From an uncultured Geobacter sp. (GTDB lineage Bacteria; Desulfobacterota; Desulfuromonadia; Geobacterales; DSM-12255): a stretch of 64,000 nucleotides of DNA. The number at the start of each line of letters is the position of its first letter. Positions within the stretch are counted from its first letter, which is position 1. The position numbers and the translations under genes were made by a program. Location of the stretch: NCBI GenBank assembly GCA_937860145.1, contig CALMBF010000200.1, positions 1-64,000 on the forward strand, given 5' to 3'. The notes under the pieces were generated by a model. The model was not told the DNA's origin. It ran no database searches and saw nothing but the letters and a program-made list of their open reading frames with translations. This document shows, in pieces, positions 36,140-45,258 of the stretch.

Positions 36140-36955
36140 ATGGAGAACATCGGTCAGTATCAACAGCTTGCCACGACCTACCTCACAGAGATCGGTACCA
36201 AACTTCTTGCTGTCATTCTTTTCTGGCTGGTTGGCCGCTGGCTGATCAATTTTGTCGGGCAGATGCTGCAGAAGGTCCTGGAGAAGCAGCAGGTTGACCC
36301 CACCCTGATGCGGTACATCGGCAATTTTGTCGCCGTGACGCTGAATATCGTGCTGGTTGTCGCAATCCTCGGCTACTGCGGCATCCAGACGACCACCTTC
36401 GCAGCCCTTGTAGCAGGTATCGGCATCGCCATTGGTGCCGCCTGGGGAGGTCTGCTCGCCAACCTGGCAGCCGGAATTTTCATTATCGTGCTCCATCCGT
36501 TCAAGGTCGGCGATTTCATAACTGCTGGGGGGGTGACCGGCACCGTCAAGGAGATCGGGCTCTTTGTCACCACCATCAATACGCCTGACAACGTCATGAC
36601 CCTGGTGGGGAATGCAAAGATCTTCAGTGATACCATCCAGAATTTCACCAGCAACGACTACCGGCGGGTAGATCTGAAATGCCAGCTTGCGGGGAGTGCC
36701 GACCATGTTGCAGCCATGCAACTGCTGCGGACGAAGCTGGCCACGGTCCCCAACGTACTGGCGCAGCCCGCGGTGGAGGTGGAAATCCTCGAGTTCACCC
36801 TTGTGGGACCGGTGCTGGTCGTCCGGCCCTATTGCCATAACAACCATTACTGGCAGGTATATTTCGACGGGAACCGGATCATGCGGGAGGCTCTGGCGGA
36901 GGCGGGTTTCCCTTCACCGATGCCGGCACAGATGGTTGTCGTTCAGAATCAATAA
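36140..36955 (+). CDS. small mechanosensitive ion channel (MscS family)
   Basis: A 271-residue MscS-type channel that opens under membrane tension and protects the cell in osmotic downshock. It has three N-terminal helices (about 12-35, 55-78, 82-112); the pore helix with its Gly/Ala packing is AALVAGIGIAIGAAWGGLLANLAAGIFI. The cytoplasmic beta domain follows with HPFKVGDFITAGGVTGTVKEIGLFVT. The ATG at 36140 has a purine-rich site; an ATG at 36095 is less likely. Confidence 0.92.
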   Translation: MENIGQYQQLATTYLTEIGTKLLAVILFWLVGRWLINFVGQMLQKVLEKQQVDPTLMRYIGNFVAVTLNIVLVVAILGYCGIQTTTFAALVAGIGIAIGAAWGGLLANLAAGIFIIVLHPFKVGDFITAGGVTGTVKEIGLFVTTINTPDNVMTLVGNAKIFSDTIQNFTSNDYRRVDLKCQLAGSADHVAAMQLLRTKLATVPNVLAQPAVEVEILEFTLVGPVLVVRPYCHNNHYWQVYFDGNRIMREALAEAGFPSPMPAQMVVVQNQ

Positions 36956-36969
36956 CGGCTGCCTTGCCT

Positions 36970-37003
36970 CTCATGATCAAATGCATTCGTGCTTGATCAT
37001 GAG
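36970..37003. other. perfect inverted repeat between mscS and the OmpA-like gene
   Basis: CTCATGATCAA (36970-36980) and TTGATCATGAG (36993-37003) form an 11-bp stem with a 12-base loop. No T-run follows directly, so it could be a terminator-like structure for mscS or an operator for the porin gene. A TATACA box lies 16 bases after it. Confidence 0.45.
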
Positions 37004-37086
37004 ACATGATTGGTATACAAATTTTTAGTTTCGGGAATTAAGTTCCGTTCCCCCTTTGCGGGATCATCAACCATCAGGAGGAAAAC

Positions 37087-38547
37087 ATGAAGAAACTGCT
37101 TGCCCCGGTGGCCGCCCTTTCTGTGGCGACCCTCTGCTCTTCCCTGGCATTCGCCGAAAACAGGGCGGAAACATTCAGTATTACCCCGTACCTCGGCGGC
37201 TACCACTTCGACGGTACCCAGAAGATTGAGCAGAACATGGTGTACGGTCTGAAGGCAGGGTATAACATCACGAACAGGATTGGTCTCGAGGGGGGATTCG
37301 AGGCAGGCGAAACCGAGAGCAGCAATGACAACAATGATGTCAATTTCCTGAATTACCGCCTTGAAGCCCTCTACCACATGCTGCCCGCGAATCGCCTGGT
37401 TCCGTACCTGGCCGTAGGTTACGGTGGCATGAGGGTGAAGGCTGACAACGCGGATGCCCACCAGTCCGGATTCTTCGACTGGGGTGTTGGCGTGAAGTAT
37501 TTCCTGACCGACACTATTGCTCTGCGTGGTGACGCACGGCAGTTGGTCAGGGACAGCGGGTTGACGGTGTACAATCACGAGTACACGCTCGGCCTCGGTT
37601 TCATCTTCGGCGGGGCAAAGGCGGTGCCTAAAGTCGCTGAGCCCGCACCGGCGCCACCGGCACCGACCAGCACGCTCTCCGTTTCCCCGGAGACCGTCGC
37701 CAAGGGGCAGGCGGCAACCCTGAACTGGTCATCGCAAAACACCACGGGGTGCACCATCCAGCCCGGCATTGGAGCCGTCCAGACCAGCGGTTCCATGACG
37801 GTTACCCCTGCCGAATCCACCACGTATGCTCTCTCCTGCACCGGTCAGGGCGGCTCCACGAGTAGCAGTGCCGGCCTCAACGTGGCCCAGCCGGCTCCCC
37901 CGCCGGTGCTCGATTCTGACAAGGACGGCGTGCCCGATACCCTTGACAAATGCCCCAATACCCCGGCAGGGGTGAAGGTCGACAAGGATGGCTGCCCCCT
38001 CGATTCCGACAGGGACGGCGTTGCCGACTACCTGGATAAATGTCCCGATACCCCCGCGGGCGCGGCGGTCGACACGAACGGGTGCCCCCTCGATTCCGAC
38101 AGGGACGGTGTTGCCGACTACCTGGACAAGTGCCCCGGTACACCGGCCGGCGACAAGGTCGATGCCAAGGGGTGCACACTCCCCGTTGAGCTGCCGTGCC
38201 AGAGTATCAAGCTCGACATCGAGTTCGATACCAACAAGGCGGACATCAAGCCGGCCTATCACGATGAGCTCAAGAAGGTCGGGGACACGCTGAAGAAATA
38301 CCCCGGGGCCACGGCAGTCATCGAAGGGCATACGGACGACGTGGGGAGCAACGCGGCCAACCTGAAACTCTCCGACCGTCGTGCCAACTCCGTGCGCACC
38401 TATATCATCGAGAACTTCGGCATCCAGGCTGACCGCATTGCCGCCAAGGGCTACGGTGAGGAGAAGCCGATCGCGACCAACAAGACCGCGGCGGGCCGCA
38501 AGGCGAATCGCCGGGTCGTCGCGGTACTCACCTGCGGTGGCAACTAG
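37087..38547 (+). CDS. OmpA-family outer membrane protein with thrombospondin type 3 repeats
   Basis: A 486-residue outer membrane protein. The signal peptide is 1-23 (ending AFA), and the beta-barrel is about 24-178. A beta domain follows (200-262, LSVSPETVAKGQAATLNWSS). Then come three calcium-binding type 3 repeats of the form LDSDxDGVxDxLDKCPxTPAG (about 277-360). The C-terminal OmpA domain (375-486) binds peptidoglycan and has LKLSDRRANSVRTYI. The barrel-plus-repeats layout resembles OprF and adventurous-motility porins. A perfect ribosome site AGGAGG precedes it. A bidirectional terminator ends the gene. Confidence 0.9.
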   Translation: MKKLLAPVAALSVATLCSSLAFAENRAETFSITPYLGGYHFDGTQKIEQNMVYGLKAGYNITNRIGLEGGFEAGETESSNDNNDVNFLNYRLEALYHMLPANRLVPYLAVGYGGMRVKADNADAHQSGFFDWGVGVKYFLTDTIALRGDARQLVRDSGLTVYNHEYTLGLGFIFGGAKAVPKVAEPAPAPPAPTSTLSVSPETVAKGQAATLNWSSQNTTGCTIQPGIGAVQTSGSMTVTPAESTTYALSCTGQGGSTSSSAGLNVAQPAPPPVLDSDKDGVPDTLDKCPNTPAGVKVDKDGCPLDSDRDGVADYLDKCPDTPAGAAVDTNGCPLDSDRDGVADYLDKCPGTPAGDKVDAKGCTLPVELPCQSIKLDIEFDTNKADIKPAYHDELKKVGDTLKKYPGATAVIEGHTDDVGSNAANLKLSDRRANSVRTYIIENFGIQADRIAAKGYGEEKPIATNKTAAGRKANRRVVAVLTCGGN

Positions 38548-38571
38548 GCCGGAACTGCCCCTAGCATAGAT

Positions 38572-38607
38572 AAAAAAGGCGCCCTGATCTCGATCAGGGC
38601 GCCTTTT

Positions 38608-38608
<1 letters not shown>
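38572..38608. terminator. bidirectional terminator between the OmpA-like gene and the OYE gene
   Basis: GGCGCCCTGATC and GATCAGGGCGCC form a 12-bp stem closed by only two bases. A-run before and T-run after make it usable on both strands, for the porin on plus and the convergent oxidoreductase on minus. Confidence 0.92.
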
Positions 38609-39754
<1,146 letters not shown>

Positions 39755-40663
39755 TCAGGGCAGGCCGGTCAGGAACAGGTGCCAGACGTAGAGCGTTGCG
39801 AAGGATAGGGGGATGCCGATCCCGACGAGCATGCCGACAAGCTGGGGGTGCAGCCTGTGGTCGATGGCGATAATGCCCGCGGTTATCATCGGCGCCATGG
39901 CGGCTTCGAAGACCGTCACCTGAATGATTGTACCAGTGGCGCCGAGAAGGGCAACATAGAGGAGGCAGATGAGAGCCGGCCCCAGCAGGAGCTTGTAGGC
40001 AAGACCGGCGGAGAGAGGTTTCAGTATCGAGGTGATCCCGCCGAACTGGAGCTGGAAGCCGACCGAAAAAAGAGCCAGTGGCGTGAGGGTGCTGCCGAGT
40101 TTGTCCAGCATCGTCGCTCCCCAGTCGGGGAACGGCAGCGGCCTGAGCAGAAGCGCGAAGAGCAGGGCCTGGAACGGCGGGAAGAGGAGGACCTTGCGGG
40201 CCATCTGCCGTGGGGTGACGCTCCCTGAGGAGTAAACGGACGCGACGAGAATGCCGAGTGTGGAGAGGACCATGAACGAGCCGAGCTGGTCGGCGATGAT
40301 GCCGATCCCCAGGTACTCCTTGCCGAAGTAGGCCTCGATCATGGGGAGGCCGACGAAGGAGGTGTTCCCCAGGCCTGCCACCAGGATCAGTGCGCCGATC
40401 GTCCCCCGGTCAAGGTTGAACGCCCTGCCGGCGGAGGCGAACAGCACCCAGGCGCCGGCGAAAAGGAGCCAGGCCATGGCTGCCGTCAGGGCCAGCGAGG
40501 CATCCAGCTGCATCCCGTGGATGTGCCGGATCGCCAGGGCGGGGAGGGAGATGTGGATGATGAATCCGTTCAGCGCCGCCGGGGTTGGTGCGGGGAAGCG
40601 GCCGGTCTTCCTGAGTCCGATGCCTGCCAGAAGGCAGACCGCTAACAGGATTATGTTCGCCAT
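39755..40663 (-). CDS. AEC-family (auxin efflux carrier-type) transporter
   Basis: A 302-residue membrane protein with about ten hydrophobic helices in two halves, of the AEC family of the bile/arsenite/riboflavin transporter superfamily. Characteristic points are LNGFIIHISLPALAIRHI near the N-terminus and LGNTSFVGLPMIEAYFG in the middle. Family members carry organic acids such as malate. It lies 27 bases upstream of the frameshifted oxidoreductase and probably shares its transcript. Confidence 0.87.
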   Translation of the reverse strand: MANIILLAVCLLAGIGLRKTGRFPAPTPAALNGFIIHISLPALAIRHIHGMQLDASLALTAAMAWLLFAGAWVLFASAGRAFNLDRGTIGALILVAGLGNTSFVGLPMIEAYFGKEYLGIGIIADQLGSFMVLSTLGILVASVYSSGSVTPRQMARKVLLFPPFQALLFALLLRPLPFPDWGATMLDKLGSTLTPLALFSVGFQLQFGGITSILKPLSAGLAYKLLLGPALICLLYVALLGATGTIIQVTVFEAAMAPMITAGIIAIDHRLHPQLVGMLVGIGIPLSFATLYVWHLFLTGLP

Positions 40664-40688
40664 GGAGTATGGTCCCGTCCGTGATGGT

Positions 40689-40720
40689 TAAAAAAAAGGC
40701 GGGCACATGGCCCGCCTTTC
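40689..40720 (-). terminator. intrinsic terminator of the cytochrome gene
   Basis: On the minus strand GGCGGGCC and GGCCCGCC-like arms (AAAGGCGGGC ... GCCCGCC) form a hairpin followed by a run of eight T. It starts about 22 bases after the cytochrome stop. Confidence 0.85.
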
Positions 40721-40742
40721 TCATCCTCTTCAGGAATAATCC

Positions 40743-41765
40743 CTACATCTTGTGACACTTGACGCAGTCGTCGGAGCTCTTGAAGGCATCCTTGCCGTTG
40801 TGGCAGGCGCCGCAGGACTTGCCCTTGTCCATGTCCGCCATGGTCGCCTTGAGCGCGCCGGCCTTGTAAGGGAAGACCTTGGTATGGCAGTCGGCACACT
40901 TGTACATGCCGAGGTGGAACTCGTGGCTGAAGTTTGCCTCGCCCCCTTCGGTCTTGAAGACGATATTCCCCGGCTTGTACCCCTTGTGGCACTTGTCGCA
41001 CTCGCCCTTGACGGTGAAGGCGTCCGTGCCGTTGTGGCAGGTGCCGCAGGACTTGCCCGCTTCCATCTGGCTCATGGTGGCCTTGGTGGAACCGGCCCGG
41101 TACTGGAAGACCTTGGTGTGGCAGTCGGGGCACTTGAACATGCCGACGTGAACCTGGTGGCTGAAGACGGCGTCCGCGGCACCCTTCGTCTTGAAGGTGA
41201 TCTCCTTCGGCTTCATCCCCTTGTGGCAGTTGCCGCAGTTGCTGGCAACGGTGAACGCCATCTTGCCGTTGTGACAGGCGCCGCAGGTCTTGCCCTTCTC
41301 CATCTGGGCCATGGTGACGCTACGCTCCTTGCCCGTGATGACCCTGTCGTTGTGGCAGTTCCTGCAGGAGATTTTACCCTTTGCCAGGTGGGCCTCGTGG
41401 CTGAAGATCACCTCGGTCGCACCCTTGACCTTGTAGGAGATATTGCGCGGCTTCCCTTTATGGCACCTGACGCAGCTCTTCTCGTCCTTGACACTGAACG
41501 CCTTTATGCCGGTGTGGCAGGCGCCGCATGACTTGGTCTTCTCCATTTCGGCCATGGTGTAGCGCTTCTTCGCCTTGAGGTTGAAGATGGCGTTGTGGCA
41601 GACCTTGCAATTCTGGTTATACTTCTCCAGGTGGATGTCGTGACTGAAAACAACCGGCTCGGCGTTCTTGAACGTGAACTTGATGTCCTTGGTCTCTTTT
41701 GCCGCCGCCGCCAGGGGCAGGGTCAGAATGAGGGATATTGCCGCAAGGAAACGACCCATCTTCAT
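40743..41765 (-). CDS. dodecaheme c-type cytochrome with four triheme c7-like modules
   Basis: A 340-residue exported cytochrome with a signal peptide 1-22 (ending AAA). There are exactly 12 CXXCH haem-binding motifs. They fall in four repeats of about 75 residues, each with FSHxxHxxxxxCxxCH, then a TM-xxM-xxGKxCGxCH motif, then CxxCH. This is the c(7)-type triheme fold repeated four times, the same architecture as the Geobacter 12-heme nanowire cytochromes. It would carry electrons in the periplasm toward the outer membrane. The start at 41765 has a GAGGAG site. A good sigma-70 promoter lies upstream, and a terminator ends the gene, so it is monocistronic. Confidence 0.93.
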   Translation of the reverse strand: MKMGRFLAAISLILTLPLAAAAKETKDIKFTFKNAEPVVFSHDIHLEKYNQNCKVCHNAIFNLKAKKRYTMAEMEKTKSCGACHTGIKAFSVKDEKSCVRCHKGKPRNISYKVKGATEVIFSHEAHLAKGKISCRNCHNDRVITGKERSVTMAQMEKGKTCGACHNGKMAFTVASNCGNCHKGMKPKEITFKTKGAADAVFSHQVHVGMFKCPDCHTKVFQYRAGSTKATMSQMEAGKSCGTCHNGTDAFTVKGECDKCHKGYKPGNIVFKTEGGEANFSHEFHLGMYKCADCHTKVFPYKAGALKATMADMDKGKSCGACHNGKDAFKSSDDCVKCHKM

Positions 41766-41811
41766 ATATAACTCCTCAAAGTTGGAATAGATTAAGGTAT
41801 TTAGTCGTGCT

Positions 41812-41840
41812 AATATACACATCAGCCGGATGTCAGTCAA
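41812..41840 (-). promoter_or_regulatory. sigma-70 promoter of the dodecaheme cytochrome gene
   Basis: On the minus strand TTGACT (41840-41835) and TATATT (41817-41812) are separated by exactly 17 bases. It lies 47 bases before the start codon. This is the best vegetative promoter match noticed in the window. Confidence 0.75.
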
Positions 41841-41922
41841 TGTTTAATCCTTGTCCGGCGCAATCGTGCCGCCTTGTCCTCGCGGGTCGGGGAACACATT
41901 CTATGGGTGATCGGAGTGAGCC

Positions 41923-42459
41923 ATGAGACCATTTCTGCTGCTGGTAACCGTGCTGCTGGTTGTAGCGCCCGCCTACGGAGAGCTTTACGAGTGGGTCGAT
42001 GACAGCGGCAGTGTTAATTTCAGCGACAACCCCGAGCATATCCCCGCCAAGTATCGTGGTCGTGCAACGATGCGCGAGAGCACGTCGGATGACAAGGCGG
42101 AAAAGGTGGAAAGGGCGAAGGAGACGCCTCTCCAGGCTGAACCGGCCCCCAGGCCCGCCCCGGAGCTCTACGGCGGACGGCCCCTCTCGTGGTGGAAGGA
42201 TACGTACGCCGCCAAGTCGAACCGCCTGAAGGCACTTCAGGCCAGGCTGGCCAAGTTGAAGGATGAGGAGGTCGAGGCCCGGCGCAAGAGGCTGACTCTC
42301 CAGAGGACCAGGGACAGGATGGCCCTTGTTGCCAAGACGAAAGAGCATGACGAAACGGAGGCGAAGGTGACGGAGATGGAAAAGGAGCTGGCAGAGTTCA
42401 CGTCGCTTGCCGAAAGCTCCGGTCTCTCCATCGACATGCTGGGGGGGAGCAGTCGCTGA
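41923..42459 (+). CDS. secreted DUF4124 protein, copy 1
   Basis: A 178-residue protein with a signal peptide 1-19, the DUF4124 motif ELYEWVDDSGSVNFSDNPEHIPAKYRGRA (20-48), a proline-rich linker and a C-terminal coiled coil (about 95-165). The family is exported and of unknown role. A second copy of the same length and layout is at 52123. It is followed by nadC after 86 bases. Confidence 0.82.
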   Translation: MRPFLLLVTVLLVVAPAYGELYEWVDDSGSVNFSDNPEHIPAKYRGRATMRESTSDDKAEKVERAKETPLQAEPAPRPAPELYGGRPLSWWKDTYAAKSNRLKALQARLAKLKDEEVEARRKRLTLQRTRDRMALVAKTKEHDETEAKVTEMEKELAEFTSLAESSGLSIDMLGGSSR

Positions 42460-42545
42460 AGTCCAGAGTTGGCCGCCGTTTAGCGATTGCGGCGCCTTAA
42501 AAGCTGTGTTATACAATTTTGGGAAATTCTCAGGAGTGTGTGCGG

Positions 42546-43376
42546 ATGCAACAGATTGACTCGATCATCGCTTCGGCCCTGGCCGAGGATATTCATACCG
42601 GCGATATCACCACTGCCGCCCTGCTGGTGGAGGCGAAACCGATCCGCGGGTTTCTCAAGGCCAAGGAGGAGCTTGTCGTTTCCGGACTCGACGTGGCGGG
42701 GCGGGTGTTTGCCATGCTGGACAAGGGGGCGGTTTTTACCCCCCTGGTGAAGGACGGAGACAGGGTGCCGGCCGGCACGGTCATTGCCCGAATGTCCGGT
42801 GACGCCGCCCTGCTGCTGCAGGGGGAGAGGGTCGCCCTCAACCTGCTCCAGCGGATGAGCGGCGTGGCCACCCTGACCTCCCGGTATGTCCAGGCGGTTG
42901 CCGGGACGAAGGCCCGGATCGTCGACACCCGCAAGACGACGCCGGGACTGCGTGTGCTTGAAAAATATTCCGTGCGTGTCGGCGGCGGCATAAACCACCG
43001 TACCGGCCTGTATGACGGCGTGCTGATCAAGGAGAACCATATCGTTGCCGCCGGCGGCATCGCCGAAGCGGTGAAACGCGCCCGTGCCTACATCCCCCAC
43101 ACCCTGAAGATAGAGATCGAAACGGAGACCCTCGACGAGGTCCGGCAGGCGGTGGCGGCCGGCGCCGACATCATCATGCTGGACAACATGGATACGCAGG
43201 CCATGAAGGCGGCAGTCGATCTCATCGCCGGGCGCGCCCTGGTGGAGGCTTCCGGTGGCGTCAACCTGGGGAGCGTCAGGGGCATTGCCGAGACCGGCGT
43301 CGATATCATCTCCGTCGGAGCCCTCACCCATTCGGCCCCTTCCATGGATATTTCCATGCTCCTGGAGGCTGAGTGA
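42546..43376 (+). CDS. nadC: nicotinate-nucleotide pyrophosphorylase (carboxylating)
   Basis: A 276-residue enzyme that turns quinolinate and PRPP into nicotinate mononucleotide, in NAD synthesis. The family core is DTRKTTPGLRVLEKYSVRVGGG, followed by NHRTGLYDGVLIKENHI, and the C-terminal block SVGALTHSAPSMDISM is also present. The ATG at 42546 has an AGGAG site; the 42519 start is less likely. Its stop overlaps birA by four bases, and birA is followed by coaX, so this is a three-gene cofactor operon. Confidence 0.96.
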   Translation: MQQIDSIIASALAEDIHTGDITTAALLVEAKPIRGFLKAKEELVVSGLDVAGRVFAMLDKGAVFTPLVKDGDRVPAGTVIARMSGDAALLLQGERVALNLLQRMSGVATLTSRYVQAVAGTKARIVDTRKTTPGLRVLEKYSVRVGGGINHRTGLYDGVLIKENHIVAAGGIAEAVKRARAYIPHTLKIEIETETLDEVRQAVAAGADIIMLDNMDTQAMKAAVDLIAGRALVEASGGVNLGSVRGIAETGVDIISVGALTHSAPSMDISMLLEAE

Positions 43377-44380
43377 GCCGCAGGGGCGAGTCTGCTCCGG
43401 CCTCGGGCAGCGAACGGGTCCTCTCCCTGCTGCAGGAGCGGAGGGACTCCTTCGTCTCCGGTGCCGAGCTCAGCAGGATGATGGACATCTCCCGCAGCGC
43501 GGTCTGGAAACAGATCACGTCTCTCCGCAATCTCGGGTACGAAATTTCCGCCGAACCGTCGAAGGGGTACCGTCTGGAAGCAGCCCCCGATGCCCTGATA
43601 CCGGCTGAAATCAGGCAGGGGTTGGCTACCCGCGTGATCGGCAGCAAGCTCGTCTGCCTTCGGGAAACCGCGTCCACCAACACCGTTGCCTTCAGGATGG
43701 CCGAGGAGGGTTCTCCCGAGGGGACAGCGGTGATTGCCGACTGCCAGACCGGCGGCAAGGGGAGGCTCGGCAGGACATGGGCCTCGCCGCCCGGGGTAAA
43801 CCTCTACTGTTCGGTCATCCTTCGCCCGCCGATACAGCCGATGGCCGCACCCCAGCTGACCTTTCTCTCCGTGGTGGCGCTGGCGCGGGCCATCGAACGG
43901 CTGACACCGCTCTCACCGCGGATCAAGTGGCCCAACGACATTCTCATCGACGGCAAAAAGGTGGCCGGCCTGCTCAACGAGATGAGCGCCGAAACCGACA
44001 AGGTCAACTTCGTCGTGCTCGGCATCGGGGTCAACCTGAACATGACAAGCGACCAGTTTCCGGCGGATCTCCGTCATCCCGCCACCTCACTCTTCATCGA
44101 AAGCGGTACCAGGGTCAGGCGGACTGATTTTGCCCGCTGCCTGTTCCAGGAGCTGGACGAGGTCTACGGCCAGTTCCTCCGGGAGGGATATGGCCCGGTC
44201 CGCCAGGAGTGGCTGCAGCGCAGCAGGCTTGCGGGCGAACCGGTGACCGTGACGGAGAGTGGCAGGGTCACCCGAGGGAGGGTGGTCGGCATCGACGAAT
44301 ACGGTGCCCTCCTTCTCGAAGGGGAGGACGGGGCGACCCTGCAGGTTCTTGCCGGCGATGTCAGGCTGGTGAACGGATAG
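43373..44380 (+). CDS. birA: biotin-protein ligase and biotin operon repressor
   Basis: A 335-residue bifunctional BirA. The N-terminal winged helix (about 15-75, [28 protein letters not shown]) binds DNA. The ligase part has [40 protein letters not shown] and a C-terminal SH3-like domain. It activates biotin and attaches it to acetyl-CoA carboxylase and represses biotin genes. It starts with GTG and overlaps nadC by four bases. Confidence 0.95.
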   Translation: MSRRGESAPASGSERVLSLLQERRDSFVSGAELSRMMDISRSAVWKQITSLRNLGYEISAEPSKGYRLEAAPDALIPAEIRQGLATRVIGSKLVCLRETASTNTVAFRMAEEGSPEGTAVIADCQTGGKGRLGRTWASPPGVNLYCSVILRPPIQPMAAPQLTFLSVVALARAIERLTPLSPRIKWPNDILIDGKKVAGLLNEMSAETDKVNFVVLGIGVNLNMTSDQFPADLRHPATSLFIESGTRVRRTDFARCLFQELDEVYGQFLREGYGPVRQEWLQRSRLAGEPVTVTESGRVTRGRVVGIDEYGALLLEGEDGATLQVLAGDVRLVNG

Positions 44381-44412
44381 TCATCATGGTGAAGCGGTCT
44401 GTGGAGGGTTCC

Positions 44413-45186
44413 TTGCTGCTGGTAATCGACGTGGGTAACAGCAATATCGTTCTGGGGGTCTATGACGGGAGCCACCTGCTCAAGGACTGGCGCATCTCCA
44501 CGGACAAATCGAAGACGACCGACGAATACGGCATCCTGGTGAACGACCTGTTCAGACTCGCCGGCCTCGGGTTCGACAGCGTCAGGGGGATCATCATCTC
44601 CTCCGTGGTGCCGACCCTCACGGGTGTGCTGGAGAAGCTCTCCGTGCAGTATTTCGGCTTCAAGCCCTATGTGGTCGGACCGGGGATCAAAACCGGCATG
44701 CCGATCCAGTACGACAACCCCCGCGAGGTGGGGGCGGACCGGATCGTCAATGCCGTCGCCGGCTTCGAAAAGTACCGCTGCCCGCTCATCATCGTCGATT
44801 TCGGCACTGCCACCACGTTCGACTATGTCAACAAGAAGGGGGAATACTGCGGCGGAGCCATCGCCCCGGGGCTGATGATCTCCATGGAGGCCCTGTTCCA
44901 GAAGGCGAGCAAGCTCCCCCGGGTGGATATCCTCAAGCCGCCGGCGCTGATCGCCAAGAATACCGTCAACTCCATGCAGGCCGGCATTTACTACGGCTAC
45001 GTGGGGCTGGTGGACGAAATTGTGGGAAGGATGAAGACGGAGTGCCGTGAGAACCCGCTGGTTATCGCCACCGGCGGCCTTGCCGGGTTGATTGCGCCCG
45101 AATCGAAAACAATCGAAAAAATCGAGGAGTACCTGACGCTAGACGGACTGAGAATTCTCTATCAACGAAATTGCGAACATCAGTAG
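44413..45186 (+). CDS. coaX: type III pantothenate kinase
   Basis: A 257-residue kinase for the first step of coenzyme A synthesis; the type III form uses no typical P-loop and is not inhibited by CoA. It begins [18 protein letters not shown] and has [15 protein letters not shown] and [11 protein letters not shown], the acetate-kinase-fold phosphate and adenosine motifs. A TTG at 44413 with GGAGG six bases upstream matches the family N-terminus. An ATG at 44386 would add nine residues without a ribosome site. Confidence 0.92.
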   Translation: MLLVIDVGNSNIVLGVYDGSHLLKDWRISTDKSKTTDEYGILVNDLFRLAGLGFDSVRGIIISSVVPTLTGVLEKLSVQYFGFKPYVVGPGIKTGMPIQYDNPREVGADRIVNAVAGFEKYRCPLIIVDFGTATTFDYVNKKGEYCGGAIAPGLMISMEALFQKASKLPRVDILKPPALIAKNTVNSMQAGIYYGYVGLVDEIVGRMKTECRENPLVIATGGLAGLIAPESKTIEKIEEYLTLDGLRILYQRNCEHQ

Positions 45187-45258
45187 CAGCCGCCGGCACG
45201 CTCCGGGCCATCCCCGCAGCTCCCGCCGGGTCTACTTTACAATCCTAAGGGGGGCATC

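Noticed and set aside
41766-41922. c-di-GMP (GEMM) riboswitch before the cytochrome gene
   Set aside because: Geobacter cytochromes often have one, but the conserved GEMM core is not present here.
44209-44412. Extended N-terminus of coaX
   Set aside because: The upstream part is the birA gene in another frame; family proteins start at LLVIDVGN.
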